DNA from: Dyadobacter chenhuakuii
GTDB lineage: Bacteria > Bacteroidota > Bacteroidia > Cytophagales > Spirosomataceae
DNA: 64,000 nt
Direction of reading: 5' to 3'
Assembly: GCF_023821985.2 (NCBI RefSeq)
Contig: NZ_CP098805.1
Span: 1,550,001 to 1,614,000, forward strand
Shown here: positions 53,540-62,500 of the stretch, piece after piece
Layout of the letters: the number at the start of each line of letters is the position of its first letter
Position numbering within the stretch: position 1 is the first letter of the stretch
The notes under the pieces: model-generated
Database searches by the model: none
Seen by the model: the letters and a program-made list of their open reading frames with translations, nothing else
Told to the model about the DNA's origin: nothing
Made by a program: the position numbers and the translations under genes

Positions 53540-53754
53540 CAGGCACGTTGATTAGGTTTAATATAATATTTATAAAAAGATATTAAAGTTTATAAAGTAC
53601 AATTATATTTATACATTTTATTTTTATTATTAATATAAAAAGTATTATAATATAAAAATGTACATAAAGGGAAAGCATGCTGTCGATACGCAGCAATGGC
53701 TGCCTTAAATCTACAAAAAACCGTCAGCAATCCATTTCATCGGCACACTTACAT

Positions 53755-53762
53755 TATATTTG
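53755..53762 (+). promoter_or_regulatory. -7 element candidate for polA
   Basis: TATATTTG matches TAnnTTTG 22 bp before the polA ATG, giving a leader of about 15 nt. The 245-bp divergent gap is very AT-rich between 53560 and 53660 (including TATAAAAAGTATT at 53634-53646) and holds no gene. No -33 TTG at the right spacing. Confidence 0.4.
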
Positions 53763-53784
53763 AGTTTCGTAAATAAAAGACCTC

Positions 53785-56652
53785 ATGGATAAACCCGTTC
53801 ATAAACTTTTCCTGCTGGACGCGATGGCGTTGATCTACCGTGCGCATTTTGCATTTATCAAAGCGCCCAGGATCACGTCAAAGGGATTGAATACAAGTGC
53901 TGTATTTGGCTTTACCAATACATTGCTTGAAGTTTTGCAAAAGGAAAAACCTACACACATCGGCGTTGCATTCGACACATCCGCACCTACATTCAGGCAC
54001 ATACAATATGAGGCCTATAAGGCGCAGCGCGAAGCCCAGCCGGAGGATATTACAGTGGCCATTCCACTGGTAAAGCGACTCCTGGAAGCAATGTGTATCC
54101 CGATCCTCGTTCTGGACGGTTATGAGGCGGATGACATTATCGGGACCATTGCCAAGGAAGCTTCTGCGGCGGGTTTTGAAGTTTTTATGATGACGCCGGA
54201 CAAAGATTACGGTCAGCTTGTGGAAGAGCATGTGTACATATATAAGCCCGCTTTCCTGGGCAAAGGTGCAGAAGTGCTCGGTGTTCAGCAGATCCTCGAC
54301 CGCTGGCAGATCCAGCGTATCGATCAGGTGATTGACATTCTGGGATTGATGGGCGACGCGGTGGACAACATTCCGGGTGTGCCGGGTGTGGGTGAAAAGA
54401 CGGCCCAGAAACTGATCGCGGAATACGACACCATTGAAAACCTCATCACGCACGCCGACGAAGTAAAAGGCAAGTTAGGTGAAAAGCTGCGTGAGAACAT
54501 CGATAAGGCGGTGCTGAGCAAGCAGCTCGCAACGATCGACATTAAAGTTCCGGTCCCGTTTGATCCCGAAGACCTTACCGTTTGTGCAGCCAATGCTGAT
54601 AAAATCATCGAGCTGTTTGACGAGCTGGAATTCAAAACGCTTAAAACCAGGATTTTGGGCTCATCAACTCAAACAATTACCCCGGCTTTAAAGCCGGGGC
54701 CGGGAAAAGGCGGACAGCTCGATATTTTTGGAAATCCAACCGAGGAACTGGGTAAACAGCCCGCCATCATCAGCGAAGGGATCGCAGACGACGACGCCCC
54801 GGAGCAGTCATACGAGGATTTGCATATCCCGACAACGAAGTCGACCATCGACAACACATTCCACCGTTACCATACCGTGGATACGCCGGAATTGCTGAAA
54901 AGCCTGGCTTACTATCTCTCATTACAGGAATCGTTTTGTTTTGATACGGAAACCACATCGCTGGACACCATTGATGCTGAACTTGTAGGACTTTCATTCG
55001 CCTATCTGCCCGGAGAAGCGTTCTACATCCCGGTCCCTGCCGATCGCGAGAAAGCCATTGAAATTTTGGAAAATTTCAGGGAAGTATTTGAAAATGAATC
55101 CATTGAAAAAATCGGGCAAAATATAAAATATGACCTGCTGGTGCTGAGAAGTTACGGAATTGAAATCCATGGCAAACTCAGCGACACCATGCTGGCACAT
55201 TACCTGCTGGAACCGGACAAGCGCCACGGTATGGACATTCTGGCCGCTTCCTATCTCAATTACGAACCGGTTTCCATTACTTCGCTGATTGGCAAAAAAG
55301 GGGTAAAACAAGGCACTATGCGCGATGTTTCCATTTCTGAGATAACGCAATATGCAGGCGAGGACGCCGATATTACATTGCAGCTGAACACGATCTTCTC
55401 GCGCGAGCTGCCGAAGGTGAATGCATTCAAACTGTTCGAGCAAGTTGAGATGCCACTTTTGAAAGTGCTCGCTTCCATGGAAAGCAAAGGCGTAAGGCTC
55501 GACATAGGCGCATTGAAAGAGATGTCCAATGTGCTTGAACTGGATCTGAGGCAAACAGAAAGTGAAATTTACGCATCAGCAGGGCAATCATTCAATATCA
55601 GCTCGCCGAAGCAGCTGGGTGAGGTCCTTTTCGATAAAATGAAACTGATTGAGAAGCCGAAAAAAACCAAAACCGGGCAGTATGCAACGGGCGAGGACAT
55701 TCTCTCGGAGCTCGAAAACAGTCATGAAATTGCACGTAAAATCTTGGATTACAGGGAACTGCAAAAGCTGAAATCAACTTATGTGGACGCACTGCCTTTG
55801 CTGGTAAGTAGTCGCACCGGGCGCATTCATACATCTTACAATCAGGCAGTTGCGGCAACCGGTCGGTTGAGCTCAACGAATCCTAACCTCCAAAACATTC
55901 CGATCCGCACACCGCGCGGGCGGGAGATCAGAAAAGCGTTTGTGCCTGATAATGAGGAATTTCAGATTCTTTCTGCGGATTATTCCCAAATCGAGCTGCG
56001 CATTATGGCGGCGTTCAGCGGGGATGAAAGTATGATCGAAGCATTCAATCAGGGGCGTGACATTCACGCAACTACGGCCAGTAAGGTTTTCAAAGTGCCA
56101 TTGGAGGAAGTGACCTCGGACATGCGGAGGAAATCGAAAATGGTCAATTTTGGTATCATTTACGGGATTTCAGCATTCGGGCTCGCTCAAAGACTGGCTA
56201 TTCCACGGGGTGAAGCCGGCGAAATCATCCGGGCATATTTTGAAGAATTCCCTGCCGTGAAAGGTTATATGGACAAAGTGGTGAATGATGCGCGGGAAAA
56301 GGAATTTGTGGAAACCATCCTGGGAAGGCGCCGCTACGTGCCGGACATTAATTCCAGGAACCAGACCAACCGCGGTTATGCCGAACGAAATGCCATTAAT
56401 GCGCCCATACAAGGCTCAGCAGCCGATATGATCAAGGTGGCGATGATCAACATTCATGATTTTATCGCAAAGGAGAAACTCAAATCTCGCATGATCCTGC
56501 AAGTGCATGATGAATTGGTTTTTGATGCGCACCGGGACGAAATCGATCTGCTGAAAGAAAGAGTGGATGAGCTCATGCGCATCGCCATTCCGCTGCCTGT
56601 AAAAATGGAAACCGGGATCGGCATCGGCGCCAACTGGCTCGAAGCACATTAA
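53785..56652 (+). CDS. polA: DNA polymerase I
   Basis: A 955-residue polymerase that fills gaps and removes RNA primers. The 5'-3' exonuclease is at about 1-290 (FLLDAMALIYRAHFAF, MMTPDKDYGQLV, GVPGVGEKTAQKL). The 3'-5' exonuclease at about 365-560 keeps the metal-binding acidic residues (FDTETTSLD, LSDTMLAHYLLE, YAGEDADIT), so proofreading is likely active. The polymerase domain has motif A SADYSQIELRIMA, the O helix RRKSKMVNFGIIYG and motif C QVHDELVF. It is divergent from the S9 peptidase and ends at a terminator. Confidence 0.97.
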   Translation: MDKPVHKLFLLDAMALIYRAHFAFIKAPRITSKGLNTSAVFGFTNTLLEVLQKEKPTHIGVAFDTSAPTFRHIQYEAYKAQREAQPEDITVAIPLVKRLLEAMCIPILVLDGYEADDIIGTIAKEASAAGFEVFMMTPDKDYGQLVEEHVYIYKPAFLGKGAEVLGVQQILDRWQIQRIDQVIDILGLMGDAVDNIPGVPGVGEKTAQKLIAEYDTIENLITHADEVKGKLGEKLRENIDKAVLSKQLATIDIKVPVPFDPEDLTVCAANADKIIELFDELEFKTLKTRILGSSTQTITPALKPGPGKGGQLDIFGNPTEELGKQPAIISEGIADDDAPEQSYEDLHIPTTKSTIDNTFHRYHTVDTPELLKSLAYYLSLQESFCFDTETTSLDTIDAELVGLSFAYLPGEAFYIPVPADREKAIEILENFREVFENESIEKIGQNIKYDLLVLRSYGIEIHGKLSDTMLAHYLLEPDKRHGMDILAASYLNYEPVSITSLIGKKGVKQGTMRDVSISEITQYAGEDADITLQLNTIFSRELPKVNAFKLFEQVEMPLLKVLASMESKGVRLDIGALKEMSNVLELDLRQTESEIYASAGQSFNISSPKQLGEVLFDKMKLIEKPKKTKTGQYATGEDILSELENSHEIARKILDYRELQKLKSTYVDALPLLVSSRTGRIHTSYNQAVAATGRLSSTNPNLQNIPIRTPRGREIRKAFVPDNEEFQILSADYSQIELRIMAAFSGDESMIEAFNQGRDIHATTASKVFKVPLEEVTSDMRRKSKMVNFGIIYGISAFGLAQRLAIPRGEAGEIIRAYFEEFPAVKGYMDKVVNDAREKEFVETILGRRRYVPDINSRNQTNRGYAERNAINAPIQGSAADMIKVAMINIHDFIAKEKLKSRMILQVHDELVFDAHRDEIDLLKERVDELMRIAIPLPVKMETGIGIGANWLEAH

Positions 56653-56671
56653 AATCGACCTGAGTCGTAGT

Positions 56672-56711
56672 AAAAGCCGTCTGCACAATTCCTGGTGCAG
56701 ACGGCTTTTTT
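56672..56711 (+). terminator. polA terminator
   Basis: A perfect 15-bp stem (AAAAGCCGTCTGCAC 56672-56686, GTGCAGACGGCTTTT 56695-56709), 8-nt loop and T tail, 20 bp after the polA stop. Confidence 0.9.
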
Positions 56712-56880
56712 ATGTTTTAACAGATAACAATTTGTTTACAAATACTTCACAACGCACGATCCGAATCTCCCGATTTTTGCACCCGAAATGGAGCACCCGA
56801 TACCTTACTAGCCCGACACGCGCAAATGGCAGTATATAGGGTGCAGAATTTTAGTTCAACAACCGTTAAAATTCATTTTT

Positions 56881-59800
56881 ATGCGAAACAAACTTTTACC
56901 ACTAATTGAAAGCCGGAAAATTCCGCGGCTCTGCCAGCAAGGATTAGCAATGCTGCTCATTTTCCTGGCCACTTTCGCAGCAACAATGGCCAATGCAGCC
57001 AAACCCGACCGAACCATCACCGGAAAGATCACTGACGAAAACAGCCTGGGACTGCCGGGCGTTAGCGTCGTGCTCAAAGGAACAACATCCGGCACAATCT
57101 CCGATTCAGAAGGGCGCTATACCGTTACTGTGCCCGACAATGCAGTCACATTGATTTACTCTTATGTGGGCTATTTATCCCAGGAAGTGGCCATCGGCAG
57201 CGAGTCGGTTATCGATATTCTTATGAAACCCGACGCCAGGAACCTGAACGAAGTGGTGGTTACGGCCCTGGGTATCAAGCAGGAAACGAAAAGATTGGGC
57301 TATGCCGTCCAGGAAATAAAGGGCGGCGACCTGGATAAGGCGCGCGAGACGAACTTCGTCAGCGGGCTGGCCGGAAAAGTGGCAGGTGTGCAGGTCATGA
57401 GCAGCCCAAGCGGCATCGGCGGATCAGCACGTATAACCATCAGGGGTGACAAGTCACTTGATATCAATAAAAATCAACCCTTGTTCGTGATCGACGGGGT
57501 GCCTATCACCAATGCCTTGACGGGGTCGAGCGGCCGCGATTTTCAGGAACTGGATTACGGAAACGGTGCATCGCTGATTAATCCGGACGATGTGGAATCC
57601 ATGACTGTGCTGAAAGGTGCGAATGCATCGGCGCTCTACGGATCACGAGGTGCAAATGGTGTGATCGTGATCACAACGAAATCCGGTAAAAATAGCAAAG
57701 GGCTGGGCGTTTCGGTGAATGCGGGCGTGACTTTTGAAAACCCATTGATCCTGCCGAAATTCCAACGTAAATATGGCCAGGGAAATAATGGTGAATTTTC
57801 GTTTGTAGACGGAAGCGGCGGTGGGACCCGTGACGGCGTAGACGAAAGCTGGGGACCGCAAATGGACGGCCGCCTGATTGCACAGGCCAACTCTCCTACT
57901 TCCAACGGTTACCGCGGCGGCGACATTTCACTGGTCGATGACGGCATTTTGGGCTCCCCTGCAGACCTGGCAGCACGCGGCACCATTACACCAACACCTT
58001 TCGTGCCGGGAAATAATTTGAAAGACTTTTACGAGACAGGGATTACCAACAACACCAACGTTTCGGTGACCGGCTCGAACGAAAAGGGCGATTTCCGTCT
58101 TTCTTACACACTTTTGGACCAAAAAGGAATCATTCCCAACACCGATATCAAGCGCAATACATTTGCATTGAACTCGGGCTATAACCTGTCCCCGAAATTA
58201 AGCGTGCGTATTTCAGCAAACTATGTGCACAGCCAAAGCGACAACCGCCCTAACCTGACTTACGGAACAGAAAGCATCATTTATCTTCTGCATTGCTGGA
58301 TGGGTCAGCACGTGGATCTGAATAGTTTGAAGGATTACTGGATTCCCGGAATGGAAAACAGACAGCAATATAACTTCAACTATAACTATCACGACAACCC
58401 GTATTTCAACCTTTACGAGAATACAAACAGCCAGAATGCCAACCGCATCTTCGGAAATATTTCTCTTAAATATGATTTCACAAGCTGGTTGAGCCTGCAA
58501 TTACGCGGCGGAACGGACTTTAATAACGAGCTCAGAAAACGTCGCAGGGCATTCAGTACGCAGCGTTTCCCTTTCGGAAGCTATCGTGAAGAGCGCGTTC
58601 GGAACGGTGAATCCAACTTTGACTTCTTATTAAGTGCTAATAAGGAGTTCAGCGAGGATTTTACATTCGGTGCAAACCTTGGCGCTAACCGCCAGATCAG
58701 CAACACGAATAACCTGGAAGTAACTGCTCCTCAGTTGCTTATCCCCGGTATTTTTAGTTTCAATAACACGAGAATCCCACTTGTAAGCTCCATTGACGAC
58801 ATTAACAAGGTCATTAACAGCGTTTACGGATCGGTGCAGTTTGGTTATAAGAACTTCCTTTTCCTCGACGTAACAGCGCGTAACGACTGGTCAACGGCAT
58901 TAACGCTTCCTGTGGCAGCCGATTCACTAGGGCAAACGATCAATTCCTATTTCTATCCATCGGCATCATTGAGCGCAGTGGTGAGCGACGTGGTTACGAT
59001 GCCGGAATGGGTTTCGTTTGGTAAAGTCCGCACGAGTTTGGCACAGGTTGGTAATGATACGGACCCTTATCGCTTTACTTCCGGTTACAGCCGCGATAAT
59101 CCATGGGGAGACTATCCGATTTACAACTCTACCAACAGGCTTGTTAACTACAATTTGAAACCGGAGATCAGCACCTCATTTGAAATCGGGACAGAATGGC
59201 GTTTTCTGAAAGGCCGCGCCGGACTTGATTTCACTTTTTATAATATCAATACAAAAAACCAGATCCTGCCATCCGTTCCGGTTTCCATTACCTCCGGTTT
59301 TGGCGACAGGATCGTCAATGCGGGTGAGATCAGGAATTACGGGTATGAAGTAATGCTTACAGGCACTCCTATCCAGACTTCGGATTTCAAATGGGATGTC
59401 AATGTAAACTGGTCGGCAAACAGAAGCAAGGTTGTCAAATTTGACGGCGAAGTGACTGATTATCAAATGGCAGAGCGCCATGGCGTATCCATTCGTGCCC
59501 AAGTAGGTGAGCGCATGGGTGATATGTATGCCATTGGTTTCAAGAAAGTGGAAGACAAGAACAGCCCTTACTTCGGACAGCAGATCTTTAACGAATCGGG
59601 ACGTTTCATGGGCACCAGCAAGCTGGTAAAAGTAGGAAACTACAACGCCGACTGGATGGCCGGAATCAGGAACACATTCACCTATAAGAACGTCAGCCTG
59701 AGCGGATTGCTTGACATCCGTCACGGCGGTCAGATCTTCTCCGAAACATTTGTAGTAGGTCTGGAAGCCGGACAGCTGGAAGAGACACTCGAAGGACGTG

Positions 59801-60210
59801 CCGATGGCTACGACATTACCAAGGCTGGCAACGGCGTAATTGGTAAAGGTGTGATCGAAAATGCGGACGGAAGCTATCGCGTGAATGATGTGAAACTCAC
59901 TGCCAGGGAATATCACCAGTCACGCACGGGTAATCGCGACATTCCGCAAGGCGGGATTTTCAACGCTTCCTATGCCAAATTGAGAGAGGTTCGTTTGGGA
60001 TATGCTATTCCAGCGAGATATCTGTCACGCGCAAAGATTAAGGGACTTAATGTTTCCGTTGTGGGACGAAATCTTGCAGTTTGGAGCAAAGTGCCGCACG
60101 TGGATCCGGAAACTTCTTCGCTGAGCGGCGGCACCATCGTTCCTGGTATTGAATCAGTTGGAATGCCTACCACACGCAGCTGGGGCTTCAATCTTGGATT
60201 TACTTTTTAA
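56881..60210 (+). CDS. SusC/RagA family TonB-linked outer-membrane transporter
   Basis: A 1109-residue outer-membrane receptor. A signal peptide (to about residue 38, ATMANAA) precedes a carboxypeptidase-regulatory-like domain (TITGKITDENSLGLPGVSVV), a TonB-box-like stretch (LNEVVVTALGIKQETKRLGY), the plug domain (RITIRGDKSLD, PLFVIDGVPI, LKGANASALYGSRGANGVI, the SusC signature) and a large barrel ending in RSWGFNLGFTF. It imports an unknown oligosaccharide, peptide or other nutrient in complex with the SusD-like lipoprotein encoded 21 bp downstream. No sigma/anti-sigma or hybrid two-component regulator lies beside it in this window. Confidence 0.93.
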   Translation: MRNKLLPLIESRKIPRLCQQGLAMLLIFLATFAATMANAAKPDRTITGKITDENSLGLPGVSVVLKGTTSGTISDSEGRYTVTVPDNAVTLIYSYVGYLSQEVAIGSESVIDILMKPDARNLNEVVVTALGIKQETKRLGYAVQEIKGGDLDKARETNFVSGLAGKVAGVQVMSSPSGIGGSARITIRGDKSLDINKNQPLFVIDGVPITNALTGSSGRDFQELDYGNGASLINPDDVESMTVLKGANASALYGSRGANGVIVITTKSGKNSKGLGVSVNAGVTFENPLILPKFQRKYGQGNNGEFSFVDGSGGGTRDGVDESWGPQMDGRLIAQANSPTSNGYRGGDISLVDDGILGSPADLAARGTITPTPFVPGNNLKDFYETGITNNTNVSVTGSNEKGDFRLSYTLLDQKGIIPNTDIKRNTFALNSGYNLSPKLSVRISANYVHSQSDNRPNLTYGTESIIYLLHCWMGQHVDLNSLKDYWIPGMENRQQYNFNYNYHDNPYFNLYENTNSQNANRIFGNISLKYDFTSWLSLQLRGGTDFNNELRKRRRAFSTQRFPFGSYREERVRNGESNFDFLLSANKEFSEDFTFGANLGANRQISNTNNLEVTAPQLLIPGIFSFNNTRIPLVSSIDDINKVINSVYGSVQFGYKNFLFLDVTARNDWSTALTLPVAADSLGQTINSYFYPSASLSAVVSDVVTMPEWVSFGKVRTSLAQVGNDTDPYRFTSGYSRDNPWGDYPIYNSTNRLVNYNLKPEISTSFEIGTEWRFLKGRAGLDFTFYNINTKNQILPSVPVSITSGFGDRIVNAGEIRNYGYEVMLTGTPIQTSDFKWDVNVNWSANRSKVVKFDGEVTDYQMAERHGVSIRAQVGERMGDMYAIGFKKVEDKNSPYFGQQIFNESGRFMGTSKLVKVGNYNADWMAGIRNTFTYKNVSLSGLLDIRHGGQIFSETFVVGLEAGQLEETLEGRADGYDITKAGNGVIGKGVIENADGSYRVNDVKLTAREYHQSRTGNRDIPQGGIFNASYAKLREVRLGYAIPARYLSRAKIKGLNVSVVGRNLAVWSKVPHVDPETSSLSGGTIVPGIESVGMPTTRSWGFNLGFTF

Positions 60211-60231
60211 CTGAGGCAAACATTTAAGGAT

Positions 60232-61707
60232 ATGAAAAAGATAAGACAATATACATTAATGATCCTGGCCGCCGCCTTCTTTCTGCCGGCTTGTACAGAC
60301 AATTTTGTTGAGAAAAATACAGATCCCAACGCCATCACGGCCGTAACGCCGGATCTGCTGCTGCCGGGCATTATCCGCACAGCTGTGAACCAGATGGTCG
60401 ACCAAAGCTGGTCCATAGGCAACATTGTGATCCAGCATACTGCCAAAATACAGTTCGTATCAGAAGACCGTTACACCTGGGGCGACCGCGACGGACTTTG
60501 GGAGAATATGTATAACAACCTGCGGAATGTGCAGCTGCTCATCGAGATCAGTGACCGCAACAAAGCCAATAATTACAAAGGAATTTCGCTCATTATGCGC
60601 GCCTGGATGTACTCTTTGCTGACAGACGCTTACGGAGACATTCCCTATTCAGAAGCAACAAAAGGTGTTACAGGCATTTTGCAACCCAAATACGAAACGC
60701 AGGAAGCAGTATATAACGGCATTCTGGCCGATTTGAAAACCGCCAACGAAATACTTGGACCGGGAGAAGTCGTTGTGGGAGACTTGATTTATAATGGTGA
60801 TGTAAGCAAATGGAAAAAACTGGCAAACAGCCTGCGCCTGCGTTACCTGATGCGGATTTCCAATGTAAAGGATGTGAAAGCGGATATGCAGGCGATCATT
60901 GACAACCCGACTGCAAACCCCGTTTTCAGCGATGCCAACAAGAACGAAGACAACGGAGTTTTGCGTTATCTTACATCCGCTCCTAACCAATTTCCCTTGT
61001 ATACGGCGCGCCAGGGGTCTTTTGATGAATTTCGTTTAAGTAAAAATCTCGGCGACAAGCTCACCGCATTGGCCGATCCGCGCATCGCCATTTTTGCACA
61101 GCCCACCGACGCATCCGTTGCTGCCAACGCGCCCAAATACGTAGGCGTCCCCAACGGCCTGAATGAAGTGGCAGCCCTGGACTACAACGGCGGCCCCAAC
61201 AATGTGTCGCGTGCCGGATCATTATTCTACAAAGGTTCGATCACAGAAAGAGGCTTGAATGTTGCCAAGGGCTACATTATGGGTTATCCGGAACTGCAAT
61301 TCATTTTAGCTGAGGCTGTGAAGAAAGGTCTGGTAAAATCGCCGAAGACGGCAAAGATTCACTACGAAGAAGGCGTTAAAGCTGCATTTGGCTATGCAAA
61401 TGTCACAATGCCAGCCAATTACCTCACAACTCCCGGCTCGGCCTATTCCGAAACCGATGCATTAACATTGATCGGCACTCAAAAATGGATCGCGCTCTTC
61501 TTCACAGGCCTGGAAGCCTGGTTCGATTGGAGAAGGACCGGCATCCCAACCATCACCCCGGGCGTCGACAACGTAAACAGCGGTAAAGTCCCCGTCCGCT
61601 TCGCCTACCCAAGAAGCGAACAAACATTAAACCCCACCAGCCTGGCCGAAGCCGTATCAAGACAAGGCGCCGATAACTACAACACCAAGGTTTGGTGGGA
61701 CAAATGA
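60232..61707 (+). CDS. SusD/RagB family nutrient-binding lipoprotein (SusD-like 2 type)
   Basis: A 491-residue surface lipoprotein with a lipobox (FLPAC, Cys21). The TPR-rich helical fold shows NTDPNAITAVTPDLLLPG, ISLIMRAWMYSLLTDAYGDIPYSEA, WKKLANSLRLRYLMRISNV, YPELQFILAEAVKKG and FFTGLEAWFDWRRTGIP, typical of the SusD-like 2 group. It caps the SusC barrel and catches the substrate. It lies 21 bp after susC, one operon, and a terminator follows. The substrate is unknown. Confidence 0.92.
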   Translation: MKKIRQYTLMILAAAFFLPACTDNFVEKNTDPNAITAVTPDLLLPGIIRTAVNQMVDQSWSIGNIVIQHTAKIQFVSEDRYTWGDRDGLWENMYNNLRNVQLLIEISDRNKANNYKGISLIMRAWMYSLLTDAYGDIPYSEATKGVTGILQPKYETQEAVYNGILADLKTANEILGPGEVVVGDLIYNGDVSKWKKLANSLRLRYLMRISNVKDVKADMQAIIDNPTANPVFSDANKNEDNGVLRYLTSAPNQFPLYTARQGSFDEFRLSKNLGDKLTALADPRIAIFAQPTDASVAANAPKYVGVPNGLNEVAALDYNGGPNNVSRAGSLFYKGSITERGLNVAKGYIMGYPELQFILAEAVKKGLVKSPKTAKIHYEEGVKAAFGYANVTMPANYLTTPGSAYSETDALTLIGTQKWIALFFTGLEAWFDWRRTGIPTITPGVDNVNSGKVPVRFAYPRSEQTLNPTSLAEAVSRQGADNYNTKVWWDK

Positions 61708-61738
61708 TACTATAATCCTGTTTTCACTCCTGTTAACA

Positions 61739-61769
61739 AAAAAGACCGCCCTGAAAAAGCGGTCTTTTT
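61739..61769 (+). terminator. Terminator after the SusCD operon
   Basis: A perfect 11-bp stem (AAAAAGACCGC 61739-61749, GCGGTCTTTTT 61759-61769) with a 9-nt loop. The T-rich right arm runs into TTTGTTTT. It lies 31 bp after the SusD-like stop. Confidence 0.88.
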
Positions 61770-61906
61770 GTTTTCCCGCAAACCGTAAATCCACTACGCA
61801 GGATAAGGCATACCAGCCGTTAAAAAATCAGAATGCTGATTAGCAGTTATTTCCTCCTATCATGCATTCCATTGCAAACAGGTAAGCTAACTTCAAATCT
61901 GAAACC

Positions 61907-62395
61907 ATGAAAAATCCGTCCCCAATCCGTGCATTAATGCTTTTATTTGTTATTCTGGCCATGTTCTCTTGCAACAGAGCAACCAGGGACGTTGCACAGC
62001 AAACGTTCCTGTATGACGCTGCAAACCTTGCAAACCAACACAATGGATTTTATACAAAAGCTGGCCAGGTTGACGTTGCTGCGAAAGATGTGGAGGACCA
62101 GCGGGAACTGTCGATTACGCTTCATAATGCGGCCGCAAGCCCGAAAAACATTAAAATTTTTCAGAAAAAAGAGGCAAAATCGCCTGATTTAAAGTCGGGG
62201 AAATATGAAGTGTTGTTCCTGCGCTCGGCGCTGATCCTCAATGATCCTGCGACCGGACAAAGCGTCGAATTCATAGTCAAAAATGAAGACTTCAATGCGC
62301 TGAAAGCCAAGTTACCAACCAACTATTTTAATAAAAATGCAACGGAAGTGATTGGCATTGCTATTTACGGCAAACCTGAGGTTTTAGCCCTATGA
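61907..62395 (+). CDS. Hypothetical lipoprotein
   Basis: A 162-residue protein with signal peptide and lipobox (LAMFSC, Cys22). The rest (LYDAANLANQHNGFYTKAG, ELSITLHNAAASPKNIKIF, YEVLFLRSALILNDP) is soluble, mixed alpha/beta, and I do not recognise a family. It has its own upstream region (61770-61906) and lies between the SusCD operon and the DUF1080-like gene, all on the same strand, so it may belong to the same nutrient locus; that is inference. Confidence 0.65.
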   Translation: MKNPSPIRALMLLFVILAMFSCNRATRDVAQQTFLYDAANLANQHNGFYTKAGQVDVAAKDVEDQRELSITLHNAAASPKNIKIFQKKEAKSPDLKSGKYEVLFLRSALILNDPATGQSVEFIVKNEDFNALKAKLPTNYFNKNATEVIGIAIYGKPEVLAL

Positions 62396-62435
62396 AGAAA
62401 ACCCTATTTATTTAAAAATTAATTACAATTTAACG

Positions 62436-62499
62436 GGATATATTAGTAGCAAAATGCGAACTTCGCTTTTTAATTGTGAACAATACACTTAATATATCC
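62436..62499. repeat. 10-bp inverted repeat with inner hairpin before the DUF1080-like gene
   Basis: GGATATATTA (62436-62445) and TAATATATCC (62490-62499) are perfect reverse complements 44 bp apart, ending one base before the next ATG. Between them AAAATGCGAACTTCGCTTTT can form a small hairpin with T-run, possibly a weak terminator for the lipoprotein gene. Confidence 0.45.
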
Positions 62500-62500
62500 A

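Noticed and set aside
54994..55554. 186-codon minus-strand open frame inside polA
   Set aside because: It lies wholly inside conserved polA domains and is a reading-frame shadow.
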